Position numbers and translations under genes: made by a program. The notes under the pieces were generated by a model. That model had not been told where the DNA came from, did no database searches, and saw only the letters and a program-made list of their open reading frames with translations. A DNA stretch of 64,000 bases from assembly GCA_029379385.1 (NCBI GenBank), contig CM055613.1, forward strand, positions 14,774,001-14,838,000, in the 5' to 3' direction. The DNA is from Quillaja saponaria. Lineage: Eukaryota > Streptophyta > Magnoliopsida > Fabales > Quillajaceae. Positions 11,997 to 24,060 of the stretch are shown here, piece by piece (within the stretch, counting starts at the first letter, position 1; each line of letters begins with the position of its first letter).

Positions 11997-14975
11997 CTTC
12001 TGTTGAAAAACGTCGTCTGCATTGGGCGGTCTTTTTCCCTTCTTTTTTTTTTTTTTTGCTAGAAATGTTTTGACAGGTGAAAGACTGAATAGGTTTTCAT
12101 GTGATTGGAGAACAAGATGTTTGTTGAAGTCTCTGGGTGTTTGGCATTAAAGATCAACTGTTTTGTTGTTTGAAATGAATTATATATTTTTTATGCTAGT
12201 AAAAATTAAATGTTATAGAATTTTTAATATTTTATTTAATTATAAATTTTACCTTATGTAAAATTTATTAGGTAAAATTTATTTGAGATAAATTATTATG
12301 TTATCTCTTAAAAAATTTGAGGGTGGAAAAAGTATTTAAATTAAAATAAATTCTTTATTTGTTTTAGATAAGATATTTTATAAATGTAGTTTTTATTTAA
12401 CTACATTATATATAAAAGAGTTTTAAAAGAAGTATCTTGACATCTTATTTTATTTTTTTGTACTTATTGAATTTTCAATATTATCACACAAATTTAATAT
12501 TTAGAGTTTGAATGAAATTGAAATTTTACAATTTAATATATTTTTAATTAAATGGTTAGAGTTTTTTTTACAATTAATTTTTCTTTTGAAAACTTCATAA
12601 TAATTTTAAAATTATTTAATTATATTATATATAATAATATGAGCAGAATTTATATTTGTATAATATATTAGCAAGTTTGGAACACTTTATCAAATCATAA
12701 CTTTCTATACTTTTTTTGTTTACGTTGTGTTATATTATGATTAATTAGACTTAATGATAATTTGTTAATTTCTTTACCATTAATATACTTAAAAATAATG
12801 ATACATGGATGGGAGTCTTAATTAGTAGGCTTGCTTAGTTTACAAGCTAACTAATTAAAATAATACATAGAATTTTACATGTTTTACATATATATTAATT
12901 TAGTAGGTGGATGAAACCAATCAATTGTCTTCTTGTATTTTGGTTGTGGTGGTTTGTTCTTAAAAAAATAAGTAAATTTTCATATAAACATGTATATATC
13001 TACTAAAAATCATATATCTGTATATTATTCTCTGGTAATATTGGGCATGGCATTGGCTAGAGTGATTCCGAAAGAGAAAGCGTAGTTAACTTCATTTATA
13101 TAGTGTTGTTATTGATTTTGTTTCTCTTTATATTTATTATTATCATCTTATCTTTAGTCATATGAAACAGTAGAAGAAACTCTGATCAATATTTGAATTC
13201 TTCTATATTTGGCAACATAGTGGCATTCTTCAACTTTATGTACCAAGAACTACAAGTCTAATTAGGAGTAATTAATTAATACTTCGTTATCTTTGGTATG
13301 ACTAGCACCTTTTTTTTATTCAATTTTATAAGGATTTATTTGACAAATGTCATTTAATTATTATGGAGCCTTATGCAGAAGTATCTGATATGTTTATACT
13401 TTATTAAGATTTACATAAATATCTATTGTGTTTTTTGATAAGTCATTACAATATATTTATATATTGTTTATTTGTTAATTATATATTTATAGGTGTTTTA
13501 GCTTAAAGAAGAGTAGCTTAAAACAAAATATTTTTTTTTCTGTAAGTTACAAATCTTACATGAAAAATAAATTATTATTTTTTAATATTTTAAGATATTC
13601 ATATATCATAAACGTGGTTCAAGCGCAACAAGTGTGCCACAAAAATTAATTATTTTAAATAAGAGAATTCATTTCAAATGAGTTTGAATTATAAATTTAT
13701 TTAAGGTAAAATTTTATTTTCTATTTTCTTCCAAACACACTTCTAGTGTTTTTGTTTTTCAGTTTTCAATGTTGCTGTTCACACCTTTGCTTTAAAAGGC
13801 ATAGGCGTTGCACTCCACATAATAATGAGCCCTTTAATGGTAATATATCATGGATTTTTTTAACTAAGGTCATTTGTTAATATACAATATATATAATATT
13901 TAAAAATTAATTTTTTTTTTTCATAAGTTAATAAATGTTATAGAATTTTTATTTATAAAACCTTAATAAGTATTTTTAAGATAGTATACATTAGAAAAAT
14001 TTATATATCATTTGATGTTTTATTTTTTATTTTTGTCTCTCCTTACTTCCTTATCATGCATTATTTAAGGAGCACTAATTTTGAAGTGTTTTTTTAAATG
14101 CACACAAACAATTATATGACACTTAGCCATGCAAATTGTTAAGAATTTTAATTTAATTTCTTAAAAGAATCGGCCTAGGTATTTTATTTATTTTTGGTTA
14201 CAACGGAAATAGGCCTAGATATATTTCTGAACACCACCTTAGGGCAAAAAAGTTTATAATTGTACATTTATCTTTTTATTACTTTTCCTCTTCTTAGAGT
14301 GGTGGATCAGTAGTTCAATTGTCTCACTTAACTTTTAAAACTTTTTGGGTTATATATGTAATTTTTTTTATTTTTTTCCTCAAATTAACCCTACTTATTT
14401 AAGAAGTGGGTTTGAGATAATTTTTTTTTTTTTTTTGTTGAGAATAATAGAATCATGAAGTCTTTACCACTCAATCCCTTTTAATTGAGTATTAACTATT
14501 AAGTAGTATAATCGATTGAAATTATATAAATTTTGTTAATATATTTTATTTTCTTACATAAAATATCTTAACTACTTTTTTATTAAGTAATTATATAAAT
14601 ACGTGACTTATTCAAAAATTAACAATTAGGTAATTTTTATATATGTTTCAAAAGAATCTCATAATCAAATCTATATTTTCAAAAAAAAGTATGTATATCC
14701 AAGAGAACATACTTAACAAAGTTTCTTGTATAACTAATAATTTTTTGGTCTCACTGGCATAAAATTCTGTTTCACCATTGCTACTTCAAATAAAATTTAG
14801 TGAAAAAATTTGAGAACTATATAGTCATGTGAAAACCTTTTTATTCTGAATGCAGAGCCTCAATTTTTTAACAAAACAAATGAAAATCTTGTCATTTCTG
14901 TGGTTTTTCTTACGTTTTTTTTTTTTTTGGAGAAAGAAGAAAAGAAAACCTTTGTGCTTGGCTTCATAATGTGCC
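11997..14975. other. VIM 3' UTR then AT-rich intergenic DNA
   Basis: The first ~180 bases after the VIM stop have mixed composition and probably form the 3' UTR. Beyond that the DNA is very AT-rich with no credible reading frame, RNA gene or clear repeat that I can see. A CT/GA-poor stretch near 13740-13830 is slightly less AT-rich but not interpretable. Confidence 0.55.
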
Positions 14976-14984
14976 ATTTCCACA

Positions 14985-15172
14985 TGGGCCCCATTTGGGT
15001 TTCCAAAGCCCAATCTAAATGGATCATGAGACCAGCCCATTAGTTGGGTTGAACTTGAAGGCAGTGCTGGCTTTCCAAATCCCTAGCCAGCTCCTTTCCA
15101 TTTTCGAGGCCACCTTCCAAGTTTACCTCTAGTTACGTCTAACCTCTTCGAGTTTTTCTCTGCAACCCTAAC
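14985..15172 (+). promoter_or_regulatory. PAM16 promoter: three site II elements plus telo-box
   Basis: Three TGGGC(C/T) site II elements occur within 55 bases: TGGGCC at 14985-14990 and AGCCCA (reverse complement TGGGCT) at 15007-15012 and 15034-15039. A telo-box, AACCCTAAC, lies at 15164-15172. Site II plus telo-box is a known combination in plant promoters of ribosomal and mitochondrial housekeeping genes. It fits the mitochondrial import gene that follows and suggests transcription starts near 15070-15200. Confidence 0.7.
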
Positions 15173-15690
15173 CCTTTTCTGGGTGACGACGGATTCCGAT
15201 GATCATTCCATTATTCCTAGGTTGACTAGTTTTTCTGGTAAATTTGTTTGATTCTGCTGTGCCAATCAAAGTTTGAAATTCAGAATTCTGTTACCTGCGA
15301 AGTTCATATTTTTCTGCTAAATTTATGTATTACTTACCTTGTTTATTTCTCCTCGAAATCTATGTATTCATTTTTCTACATGGGCATGTAAATTGATAAT
15401 TTGAAGTTGTCTTATATTTTGGTGGAGCTTTTGTAGGTTTTTGCTGGAGTTTGAAGTAATACAACAGTGCCTTGGGTTCCTTAATATTTGATTTTGATCC
15501 CCTTAAAAAATGGTTAGTGTTTAGAACAAATTTTTCCTCATCATTCGTTATTATTCTTGTATATTTGCAGCTCAATAGTCATTATATTTATGTCATGAAG
15601 TTTGCTGTTTCTTTGTCCCAATGGATTTTTAGTTAAATTTCTGTATAAATGGGGGCACATGCATGTTAACTATTATTGTATCTGCTGCAG

Positions 15691-15734
15691 TTAGTTGTTT
15701 ATAACTTTCTATTTTAATGGTTGCAATTGACATG
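15691..15734 (+). other. PAM16: Candidate small start-codon exon of PAM16
   Basis: A TCTGCTGCAG acceptor ends at 15690, and GACATG is followed by a GTAGGG donor at 15735. Splicing to 16034 gives M-AAKILANL. The leader exon could end at 15237 (CTG before GTAAAT). Other ATG-GT sites exist in this interval (for example near 15510), so this is a best guess without transcript data. Confidence 0.4.
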
Positions 15735-17489
15735 GTAGGGAATGGAGATCTAATTAGATTGAATTCTGAAAGTGGATATTGTGCAGTTTATGATTAGTTT
15801 CAATCCTTCAAATAAGATTTCATGTTTCTGGTCTTAATTTTTGTTTAACTTGACATGTAATTGAGTAGATTATATTTTAGATGGTTTTCTTCACCTTATT
15901 TCTTTAGACAACCATGATGTTTAATTGGTTTGGTTCTGCCTCAACACCTTGCTGTTGCTCTATGTGGCCTTCTATTTAACAATGTTATGTGGTTGAATCA
16001 ACATTTTCTCATTTATATTCTTTTTTCATACAGGCTGCAAAGATTCTTGCCAACCTCATAGTGATGGGATCTGCGATACTAGGAAAAGCTATGGTTCAAG
16101 CATATCGCCAAGCAATAGCAAGTATGTATTACTGTCCTTTAGTGTATTTTTTGGATTTTGGGTTTGAGTTCCTTAAATCGTTGAATTTTACATACCAGTG
16201 TTGAGGCGCGCCCGAGGCTCAAAAGGCAAAGCCTCTCGTCTCTGCACCCTTGGCGAGGCTCATTCACTTGGGCTCTGCCTAGGCTCTTAGTTGACTACTT
16301 GTCAGACCTTCCAGGAATTTAAAAAGAAAAAGCACTCATTTTATTGTTTTTGGTTTAGAGATAGTTTTTACTTGCTGAACTTAGTGGATTACTTTATGGA
16401 ACTCTTGTCTTTTGTTAAATTTTTTCCATTTTTACTTTCTACTTCTTGGAATTCTTGCCTATAGCTTTTTTTCTTCCTATTTTTACTCTTTCATAACATG
16501 TTGACACTAGTTTTTACTTGCTGGAAGCCTGAAATTCTTGCTTGTAGCAATTTTTTTATTTTCTTTAGCATGGCTCCTTGCCTTCCTCAGGTGCACCATG
16601 CACGTGACGCCTAGAGTCAAAGCTCCAGAGACCTCTTGTGCCTAGGTGTGCCTAGAGACTTTACTAACATTGTAACATACTCTAGTTTCATTGTATGATG
16701 GGTTTTGGGTTGAAGCATGCCTATGATGAGCAAGATTTGATGAGCCTTGCCTCCTTGCCCTCCTTCTCATTAGAGTTTTGTGGCCTCGTAAACAATTGGA
16801 CAAGACCTATCAGTTCATATAGGAGGCCCTTCTACCTAAAAACAGATAAGCCACCAATTTTTGTGTTAAATAATAGTACCTCTTAAAGGTGATGGGATTC
16901 TGTTTGTAGAATCCCATCAGTTTTCAGAGATCCATTCTTCCTTTTCCTTTTGAAAATGAAAATTGTTACAAAATTTTGGCCAGAGGATATCTCTTTATGG
17001 TCATTTATCAAATGTTTTGTGTTGTCAATTAATGTTCATTTTATACTCGCAAAAAGGGATGGTTCTTGCCAGTCTTATTATTGAAATATCCTTGTAACCT
17101 TTGTTGATCATATTTGTATTGGCAGATGCTGCAAAATCAGGTGTTGCTCATGAAGCAGTGCAAAATATTAGGAGAGGAAGCAAAGTCATGGCTGAGTCAG
17201 AGGCAAGGCAGATCCTAGGTGTCTCTGAGCAGTCATCTTGGGAGGAGATCGTGAAGGTTTGTTGATTCAGTGTTTAGCCATGCAATATTTACATATTCCA
17301 ACATAGAAATCTTGGAATGTTACTTTAGCTGGATACCAATTATGCCCTATCCCTATGCAGAAATATGACAACTTGTTCGAGCAGAATGCTAAGAGTGGAA
17401 GCTTTTATCTTCAATCAAAGGTTCATAGAGCTAAAGAATGCTTACAGGAAATATATGAAAAACAATCCAAGGGTACTACAGATCATTAA
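15732..17489 (+). CDS. PAM16: Mitochondrial import inner-membrane motor subunit PAM16/TIM16
   Basis: J-like subunit of the presequence translocase-associated motor at the matrix face of the inner membrane; it pairs with the J-protein PAM18 and restrains stimulation of mtHsp70. In Arabidopsis it is also known as MUSE5 and TXR1. Exons: start codon on an upstream exon, then 16034-16121, 17126-17256, 17361-17489 (stop 17487-17489). With one ATG codon the product is 116 residues, the Arabidopsis length. The N-terminal hydrophobic stretch AAKILANLIVMGSAILGKAM is followed by a J-like domain, ARQILGVSEQSSWEEIVKKY, lacking the HPD of true J proteins as expected, and FYLQSKVHRAKECL. The start is inferred: the exon at 16034 begins with Ala codons, so ATG must end the previous exon. 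ATG at 15732-15734 followed by GTAGGG fits, and an in-frame ATG at 15717 would add MVAID. Frame intact throughout. Confidence 0.9.
16196..16680. repeat. GC-rich dispersed repeat remnant in PAM16 intron
   Basis: The intron switches abruptly from AT-rich DNA to GAGGCGCGCCCGAGGCTC, continuing with GGCGAGGCTC and GCCTAGGCTC. After a T-rich middle it returns to GC-rich words (GTGACGCCTAGAG, GTGCCTAGGTGTGCC) up to about 16670. Such GAGGCGCGCC/GCCTAGGCG-rich blocks are familiar as dispersed plant repeats. The family and ends are not resolved and no target-site duplication was identified. Confidence 0.4.
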
Positions 17490-18197
17490 CTCCTAGATTT
17501 TGTTAGTTCACTCTCCTTATATTCTTTGGGCCAATGGGCCAATGGGCCAATGGTCCCATTTCTACATGCCAAAAAATTTATATGCATGTCCTCGTGTTAA
17601 TTTGGTGGTAGTGTTCACTGGTCTGATTGATCTCTGTAATATGCATATAGTAGGTTAAGAATTGCATATGCATTGTCTCTTGTAACCTGGATCTCACAAT
17701 GATATCTTTAAATTGTGGAAATACATCAACAATGAAGAATGTCTCTCTTAATAGTGACAGAAGATATTGTTCTGGCGTATAGTGATCTGTGTGGTCACAA
17801 GGATTGGTATTATGTGTCTCTCAGTATGCCTATGGGATTTCATCTTGAGTGTCGCCTCTTGGTTGAAACTTTGATAGTGTAGGTTCACACCCCTTACTCA
17901 TGCCAATCCTTATGGAGTTATGTCTGCTCCAATTCTGTGGAGAATGTTGAAGTCTGCTATGTGAAACCTAAGATGAGGGCAGGATTAAAGTGGATGATAC
18001 AAAACTATTTTTTTTTTTTTTGTTGTTGCGAGAATCCATAGCCAGCATTAACATTAGGGTCTTGCTACTTACATGCTCTGTATACGAGCTTCCCTTGTAC
18101 ATGTCGACCCCATTGTGAGGTCTTAGGCTTGTTTAATCCCTAATTTATTTTGTATGGGATTAGCTTGGTCAATTCTAGTCCAACCCATATACATCCT

Positions 18198-18314
18198 CTT
18201 TCTATTGTCAATTATCAATTCATACTGAATACAGTAACACTTTGCTGATTTTGAGGATCTTTCTATTGTAATTAATATCATTTCATATTGAATACAGTAA
18301 CATTTTGCTGATTC
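18198..18314. repeat. Direct duplication of ~55 bp
   Basis: Copy A at 18198-18250 and copy B at 18259-18314 both read CTTTCTATTG, then AATT.AT-type sequence, TTCATA.TGAATACAGTAACA and TTTGCTGATT, with a few mismatches and small indels. They are separated by TTGAGGAT. No coding meaning seen. Confidence 0.8.
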
Positions 18315-19032
18315 AAACCCTTCAGGGGCTGAAGTCTGTCCCTTAGCCTCACTCTCATCAGCTGCTATCAATTCTAACACCCCAAAAATATTTTGGATTC
18401 ACAACAATGGACTGAAGGATCTCTCCAGTATTTGTGCCAAATTGACCAGTCAAGCATTCAAAAATCATATTCTTAGCAATTACTTTTTAGAAAATCACAA
18501 AAGAACTTCACAGTCACCGAGTTCACCATGTCAGCACTTTTGGACACATCAACAATTTCTGACACGTCCATCTGAGCCACTCTATTCCAATCCATTTCGA
18601 TACGAGTCGGTTCAAGACAATTCGAGCAGATCCATGACAATTTGCACCGATCTATTGACAAAAACTTCCTACACTTTGAATTTCAAATTTAACATGGTTT
18701 TAGTCAACTGCTTTGAGTGTTTTGAGGGGATCTAAGAGTAAATTACTTTAAGATGTTATGCCTATTGTTTAGGTCCTAATTTATTGTGATTAACTAGGTC
18801 AATTCTTAGTTTTTTCTATTCTAAGTTTCTAACTGTTACAACTTGTTCTTATTATGCTTAATACGTATCCTGGTTTCTCTTTTTGCAATTGTTGGGATAT
18901 ACTGCTTGTACAATATGCATATATAGTAACCCCCATCCATCGTGGTGGTTGATGGCATGATTATACACTTGAGATGATTCATTTGATTTTTTATTTTATT
19001 TCTTTGTCGCCTGAGATAGAAGGACGATCAGG

Positions 19033-19070
19033 TGGGTATGGGGTATGGGGTATGGGTATGGGGTATGGGG
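19033..19070 (+). repeat. GGGTATG minisatellite
   Basis: About five to six units of GGGTATGG/GGGTATG in a row. G-rich strand with regularly spaced G-runs, in otherwise AT-rich DNA. Confidence 0.85.
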
Positions 19071-22000
19071 AAGGTGTTATTTTCCTCTTGCACAAAATTA
19101 TGTCTTACCTAATTAATCACTTCAAGTTCTACTAATCTATTTAATTTATATTATAGTTGATTAATTTTATTCTAATATTAACTTAAAAGCTCCCAAATCT
19201 ATATTGTCTTAGTGTTGAATGAAATTACTATTATTATCTTTTTGAAAAGTTGAAACCCTAAGAAATCAGAGTATTTGATAATAGTGTTGAACATGAAAAA
19301 GAAGTATGAGTAAAGGCCGCAAAGCTTGACAAATAATTTAGTTGGAGGAGACAAACAACGCTCCTCTCTTTTTCTCTCCTTTCCTCGTATGAAGTCGGTG
19401 CCCAACTTCATAAAGTCCCCGCTAATCTCTGTCACTCTCCCACCCAAAACCTCCATTTGTGAGAGACAACAACAACAACAGTTCCTGTTTCTGTCTCTTG
19501 CAAGTGATTATAAAACAAAATAAATAAATTTATATTTTTACAATATTCCATATTTATATATATCTATCTATACAATCATATAAGATTGTATATTATATGA
19601 TTATACAATATATTAAGCTGTATAGTTTTACTGTAGTTATATTGTTGTCTTATCATTCCTCTCTTAACTGTATTATTTTATACTGTCAAGTATAGTATAA
19701 GTCTATACTATCCTGTGACTATCAAATACTATATAAAAGTCAACTGTATAGTCTTATACTATTATATTATCCTTATAGGATGTGTCAAACCGAGCCTTTA
19801 TTGTCTTTTTTTGCTTTTTTTTGTAATGTTATTGTCTCTTATTTTAGAATAGTATAGATTAATTAATTTTTTCGGTATTACTATGAATATCTCTATACTT
19901 TTTGGGTGAGTATAATTTTGTTCGGGGATTAGAGCATTAAAGGTTTGTCCCCCTCCCCAATTGGCGACTTAAGGACTCGAACCTTCAAATTAACTAAGAA
20001 TAATTAAAAAAATTAGTTTTTGCTCTCCTAATAACTGTTCATTTCCCAATACATTTACATATTAACTACAATTTTTTATCTTATATCTCATTTATATACT
20101 AACTTCTCATTTTCTTTTTAAATAAGATTTAAAAATTTTAAATGATAAGTTTATGATTTTAAAAACAATCATTTAGTATGTGCTAAGCACGTGTATGCTG
20201 TTAATATTTTGTAAATGTAAAATAAAATTTTACATTAATTTTATATATGTTAACTGGAATATTTTTATCAATTGAAAACAAAGATTTGAATCTTGGAGGT
20301 GCACTTTTGGGAAAAGTCCTAACTATATTACTATGTAGACCCGAACGATATTAGTCCTATACTGAAGAGCGGGGAGGATCCTTGTGGTAAAAACTAAAAA
20401 TTTTATTTATAATTTATTGGAATATCCCACCGGCCACAACAAATTGCAGCCCAGCGTGCGGTGTATTGAACACGTTTCCATTTTATTTTCTTATTTGTGT
20501 TCGAATTTCTAAAGTTTCGGTGCCGAAAAGCAGCCAACCAAGTGAAACAGAACATGATCAGGGTCTTCCGTTTACCAACCAATTATTCAATTGCTTGAAG
20601 ATGAATCCAGAATAATGAACAAAGTAAAAGACAAATTGAATGAGAAAAAGGTTTCAATGGGTAGCTGAAACTAATTTGTAAAATAAATAAAAAATAAAAT
20701 GAAAATGTCAAATTAAATAATTATGTACTGGTTAGATAACTTTGACTGATTCATGCCTCCAATTAAAATCGAAACACATATATCGAGGTTAGAGAAATTC
20801 GGTCTCTCTCAAATTTTTAAAAATAATAATAAAGTAAAAATTAATACAATAGTATATATTTTTCATTATTAGACCGGCCTTTAAAATTACATATTTGATA
20901 ATTTAGACAACACTTATCAAACTATTTGCATGTGCACCTAACAAAAGTGTATTGAACACTGATGAGTATAATCAAAATTCATTCTTAAAAGTTGGCCAAA
21001 TTGTGCATTTATTAAACATGGTGGCAGTTTTATCGTAGAAATCTTGTGCTATAAATGTACTGGTAGCAGATGGCTTGTTGACCACAAATTTAATCTCAAT
21101 AAAAGTTGATGTCGCTAGCTGATCAGTTTTTGTTCCATTATTATTATATTAGCAATATTAATGAGAATAATGCAAATGTCAACAAAATATTCTGAGAGTT
21201 TGTTCAGTTTCTTTGGGTAATCCAATAATAATGCACAAGATCAGAAACAAGACTTGTTCCATTTGATGACTTGGGAAAAAGACATCCTTTCGGCTGCTGA
21301 TTAATTTAATTTACACAAAATATATATATCAAAGATCAAAGATATACATATATACATCAATCATCAATATGAAAGCCCACTCACCCACTTGTAGTTTGTG
21401 TGATTGTTCTGATCTGATCAGGTATTTGTCATTAATTCATAGCCGAATTCAGTGACCACACTAACTAGAATACAAATCTAATTATGAGTTTTCAATTCAT
21501 ATTTCAACTGATCTCTCTGTCTCTCTCTCAGTCTCAGTCTCAGTTTCGTAAACATAAGTGGTGATGCAAACCTAATTCCCTGAACCAACAGCTTGCTGGT
21601 TAGCTTGTTGCTTGTTTTGTAAGTGAATTGTTTAACAACTAATTAAATAAGGCATGCATGCATAAGGCATGCATGCATAAGGCATATATACAGATATAGA
21701 TACATATATATAGATCAACGTACATGGGGCTTCTTTGTTTCCTTGCATCTACGTACCAATTGACATGGCTTATGGCCATAGTTATCAGGAAGATCGTCTT
21801 TCATTTGTAGATTTCCCTTTAGGTTTTCCTTTTCTTTTTCTTTTCTTGCATATAGGGATATGACATCAATGAAATAAAAATGCGAGCGAGACATTTCATG
21901 TATACTTATGAATCGTCAATGTAAAACATATTAGGTATTGAGATATGATCTTAATTATAGGTACCTAGACATGTGACACATTCAATCAAATGCCTAGCTA

Positions 22001-22315
22001 GCCTCTCTATGTATAATTTCCTCAACTTCTTCAAGCCATTCATAAACTTAGTAATTCTGTTAGTACGTTCGTAAGCATTATATATGTTGCAATATAAATT
22101 TGACAATGAAGCCGACAAACACTTTTGTTTTTGGTACTTAATCACTCCAATAAATTAAAAAACTTGAAGGAAATCAATGCCTGAAAGAGAAACATTTAAA
22201 TGCGAAAAAAGAAGGCAAACACAACATTAATGCCTGCATGATACTTAAAAACTTAGCAAAGAAAGCAAGGTTTAGCAACGAAGTACTATATATAGTAATA
22301 GTATCCGGTAATTAG

Positions 22316-23650
22316 CTATTGACCTGATCTCCATTTTTTATTAGGATCCGGATCCGGATCAGGATCATGATCATGAGAACTAGAAGAAGAACCTCCATAT
22401 TGCATGGAAAACTTCAGAAGCTCTTCTTCTTGTTGTTGCTGTTGTAGTAGCAGTTGTTGTTGTTGAGATGGTCTTGAAGGTGTATTAGTTGAGAGGGTAC
22501 CAGCGCTCCTCCCAATTGGCATAGCAGCATAATTGAAGTTACTATTACTCCCAGCAGCTGTACCACCCATATTCATCCCCATGCCCATAAGTTGTGCATA
22601 ATATTGTTGATAATTCGGATCAAAATAATTATAATTTTGTTGTGAAAAAGACATAGTAGGAGATTGATAATGAGGAGCATGAGGAAGTGGAACTGGTGTA
22701 TTTGTAGTAAGCTGGTAATTACCCAAATGATTAATATTGCCAATGGTCGGTTCATTATTTAGTTGGACTCTTTCAGGAAAATTAAGCTTAGCTTTGCTTC
22801 CTTTGAATCTAAGAGCTGCTTCATCATAAGCAAGTGCTGCTGCTTCAGCTGTGTCGAAAGTTCCAAGCCATACCCGGGCTGCTTTTTTCGGATCACGTAT
22901 CTCTGATGCCCATTTTCCCCATGGTCTCTGTCGAACTCCTCTATAGTGTCTTCTTTTGACATTAACATTCCCTGCATTTATGGATCACACATAATATTAA
23001 TTATATATTAATCGATTATGTCACATTCTTCCCACAAATAATGTGATAGAAAATAATTAAGTACAATAGTGTAATTAATAGAGCTAGTGGAAGAACGAAG
23101 GTGAGGATGAATAATATGGTTTCAAGAGAGAGAAAAACCCTAAAAAGTTGCAAAAGAAGAAGAATATTAACAGTCTCTAAAATTAGATGCATACGGCTAA
23201 AAATTGGGTGTGCATTTTATTGAAGAAAAAAAAAAGTATGACTATCTTATGAAGTTATGTTCTTAGCAAATAAGGTATTTGTTTTTCCCCTCAAAATAAT
23301 GAAATAATATTGAAAATTATACAGGATGATAGATAGAGAAATTAAATGGTAAACTAGCTAGAAGTTCAAATAATATAAATATGCCAGTTATATTATACAC
23401 CTTGATCAAGCACCGGTTGAGATGGTTGATTTTCTGTTGAGTTGTTTGTCACTAATGACTGTCCATGCAACTGAGGATCATCTGGGTTACTTTGGTGACT
23501 TCCACTGCCACCAATAACCTGAGAAAGGGCTGCAACCATGGCAGACATGTCTTGTTGGGATTGATCTGAGTAGATCGGGAACAAGTAATCATCCTCCTTC
23601 TCTTCCTTTTCCTCAGAAGGAAGAGACCTTTTTCCATGTCGCCGATCCAC
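22316..23650 (-). CDS. AP2/ERF transcription factor, ABR1/RAP2.6-like (group X type)
   Basis: Nuclear DNA-binding regulator, probably of GCC-box or stress-response promoters. Two exons: 23401-23650 and 22316-22971, with one intron before the AP2 domain. The single AP2 domain starts at [19 protein letters not shown] (Ala and Asp at the positions typical of the ERF subfamily) and runs through [19 protein letters not shown] to KLNFPE. Upstream, [15 protein letters not shown] resembles the N-terminal motif of ABR1/ERF108-114 type proteins. The C-terminus is Asn/Gln-rich with a Q-run and an Asp-Pro/His repeat encoded by GGATCC-like hexamers. Oddity: the conserved N-terminal frame ([19 protein letters not shown]) is preceded by GTG at 23648-23650, with a stop two codons further up. 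The first in-frame ATG is 23548 (MSAMVAAL). The true start is an unseen upstream exon (an AAAAG acceptor abuts the GTG), the internal ATG, or GTG. From GTG it is 301 residues; the intron join keeps frame. Confidence 0.9.
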
Positions 23651-24060
23651 CTTTTATAATTTTCTGTTGATCAATGAATATTATTAAATGCAGGGTGTGA
23701 ACTAATTATTAAAATCAAAAAATTGAGATGATGAAAAGCAACTCTTTGCTGTAGTGATGAGAGTGATTGAAATATATATCAAACCCTAGAATAAATATAC
23801 AGCTACACTATAGTATACATATATATATGTGTGTGTGGTGTGGGGGGGGGGTGGTGTGTGAGAAATCTGTATATCTGTATCTAAAGAACAAGATAGAAGT
23901 GAAAAGGCTATAAAAAAACACAGACAAAAAGAAAAGAACTTGAAGGAAAAGGAGAAGAGATAGGGTTTTGGTTCAGAGTTTTGATATTAGATGTCTTGGT
24001 GTGAACGTTGAGAAACAAAGTAGACATTGTAGAGTTTGGTCCAAGTAATTCTCAGCTTTT
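23651..24060 (-). promoter_or_regulatory. Probable 5' leader of the ERF gene
   Basis: Read on the - strand this is CT-rich, T-rich leader-like DNA with TTTTCCTTCAAGTTC-type words. It carries a purine/pyrimidine simple repeat at about 23820-23862 (TATATATGTGTGTGTGG, then a G9 run and GTGGTGTG on +). No ATG here joins in frame to the ERF exon without splicing. Confidence 0.4.

Larger units (their letters stand above)
17490..22315. other. Intergenic region between PAM16 and ERF
   Basis: No convincing gene. It contains a short tandem repeat of GGGCCAAT (17528-17553, about three copies) just past the PAM16 stop, a 55-bp duplication near 18.2 kb, a G-rich minisatellite at 19033-19070, and a triplicated GGCATGCATGCATAA-like motif near 21650-21685. 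Frames of 60-97 codons near 18.1-18.7 and 19.2-19.5 kb have no recognisable domain. 21.5-22.3 kb may include the ERF 3' UTR. Confidence 0.5.

Noticed and set aside
18442..18735. 97-codon + strand frame (starts MTSQAFKNHIL)
   Set aside because: No family recognised, no splice context or conserved motif; likely chance.
19033..19070. GGGTATG repeats as a possible interstitial telomere
   Set aside because: The unit is GGGTATG(G), not the plant telomere unit TTTAGGG; kept only as a minisatellite.
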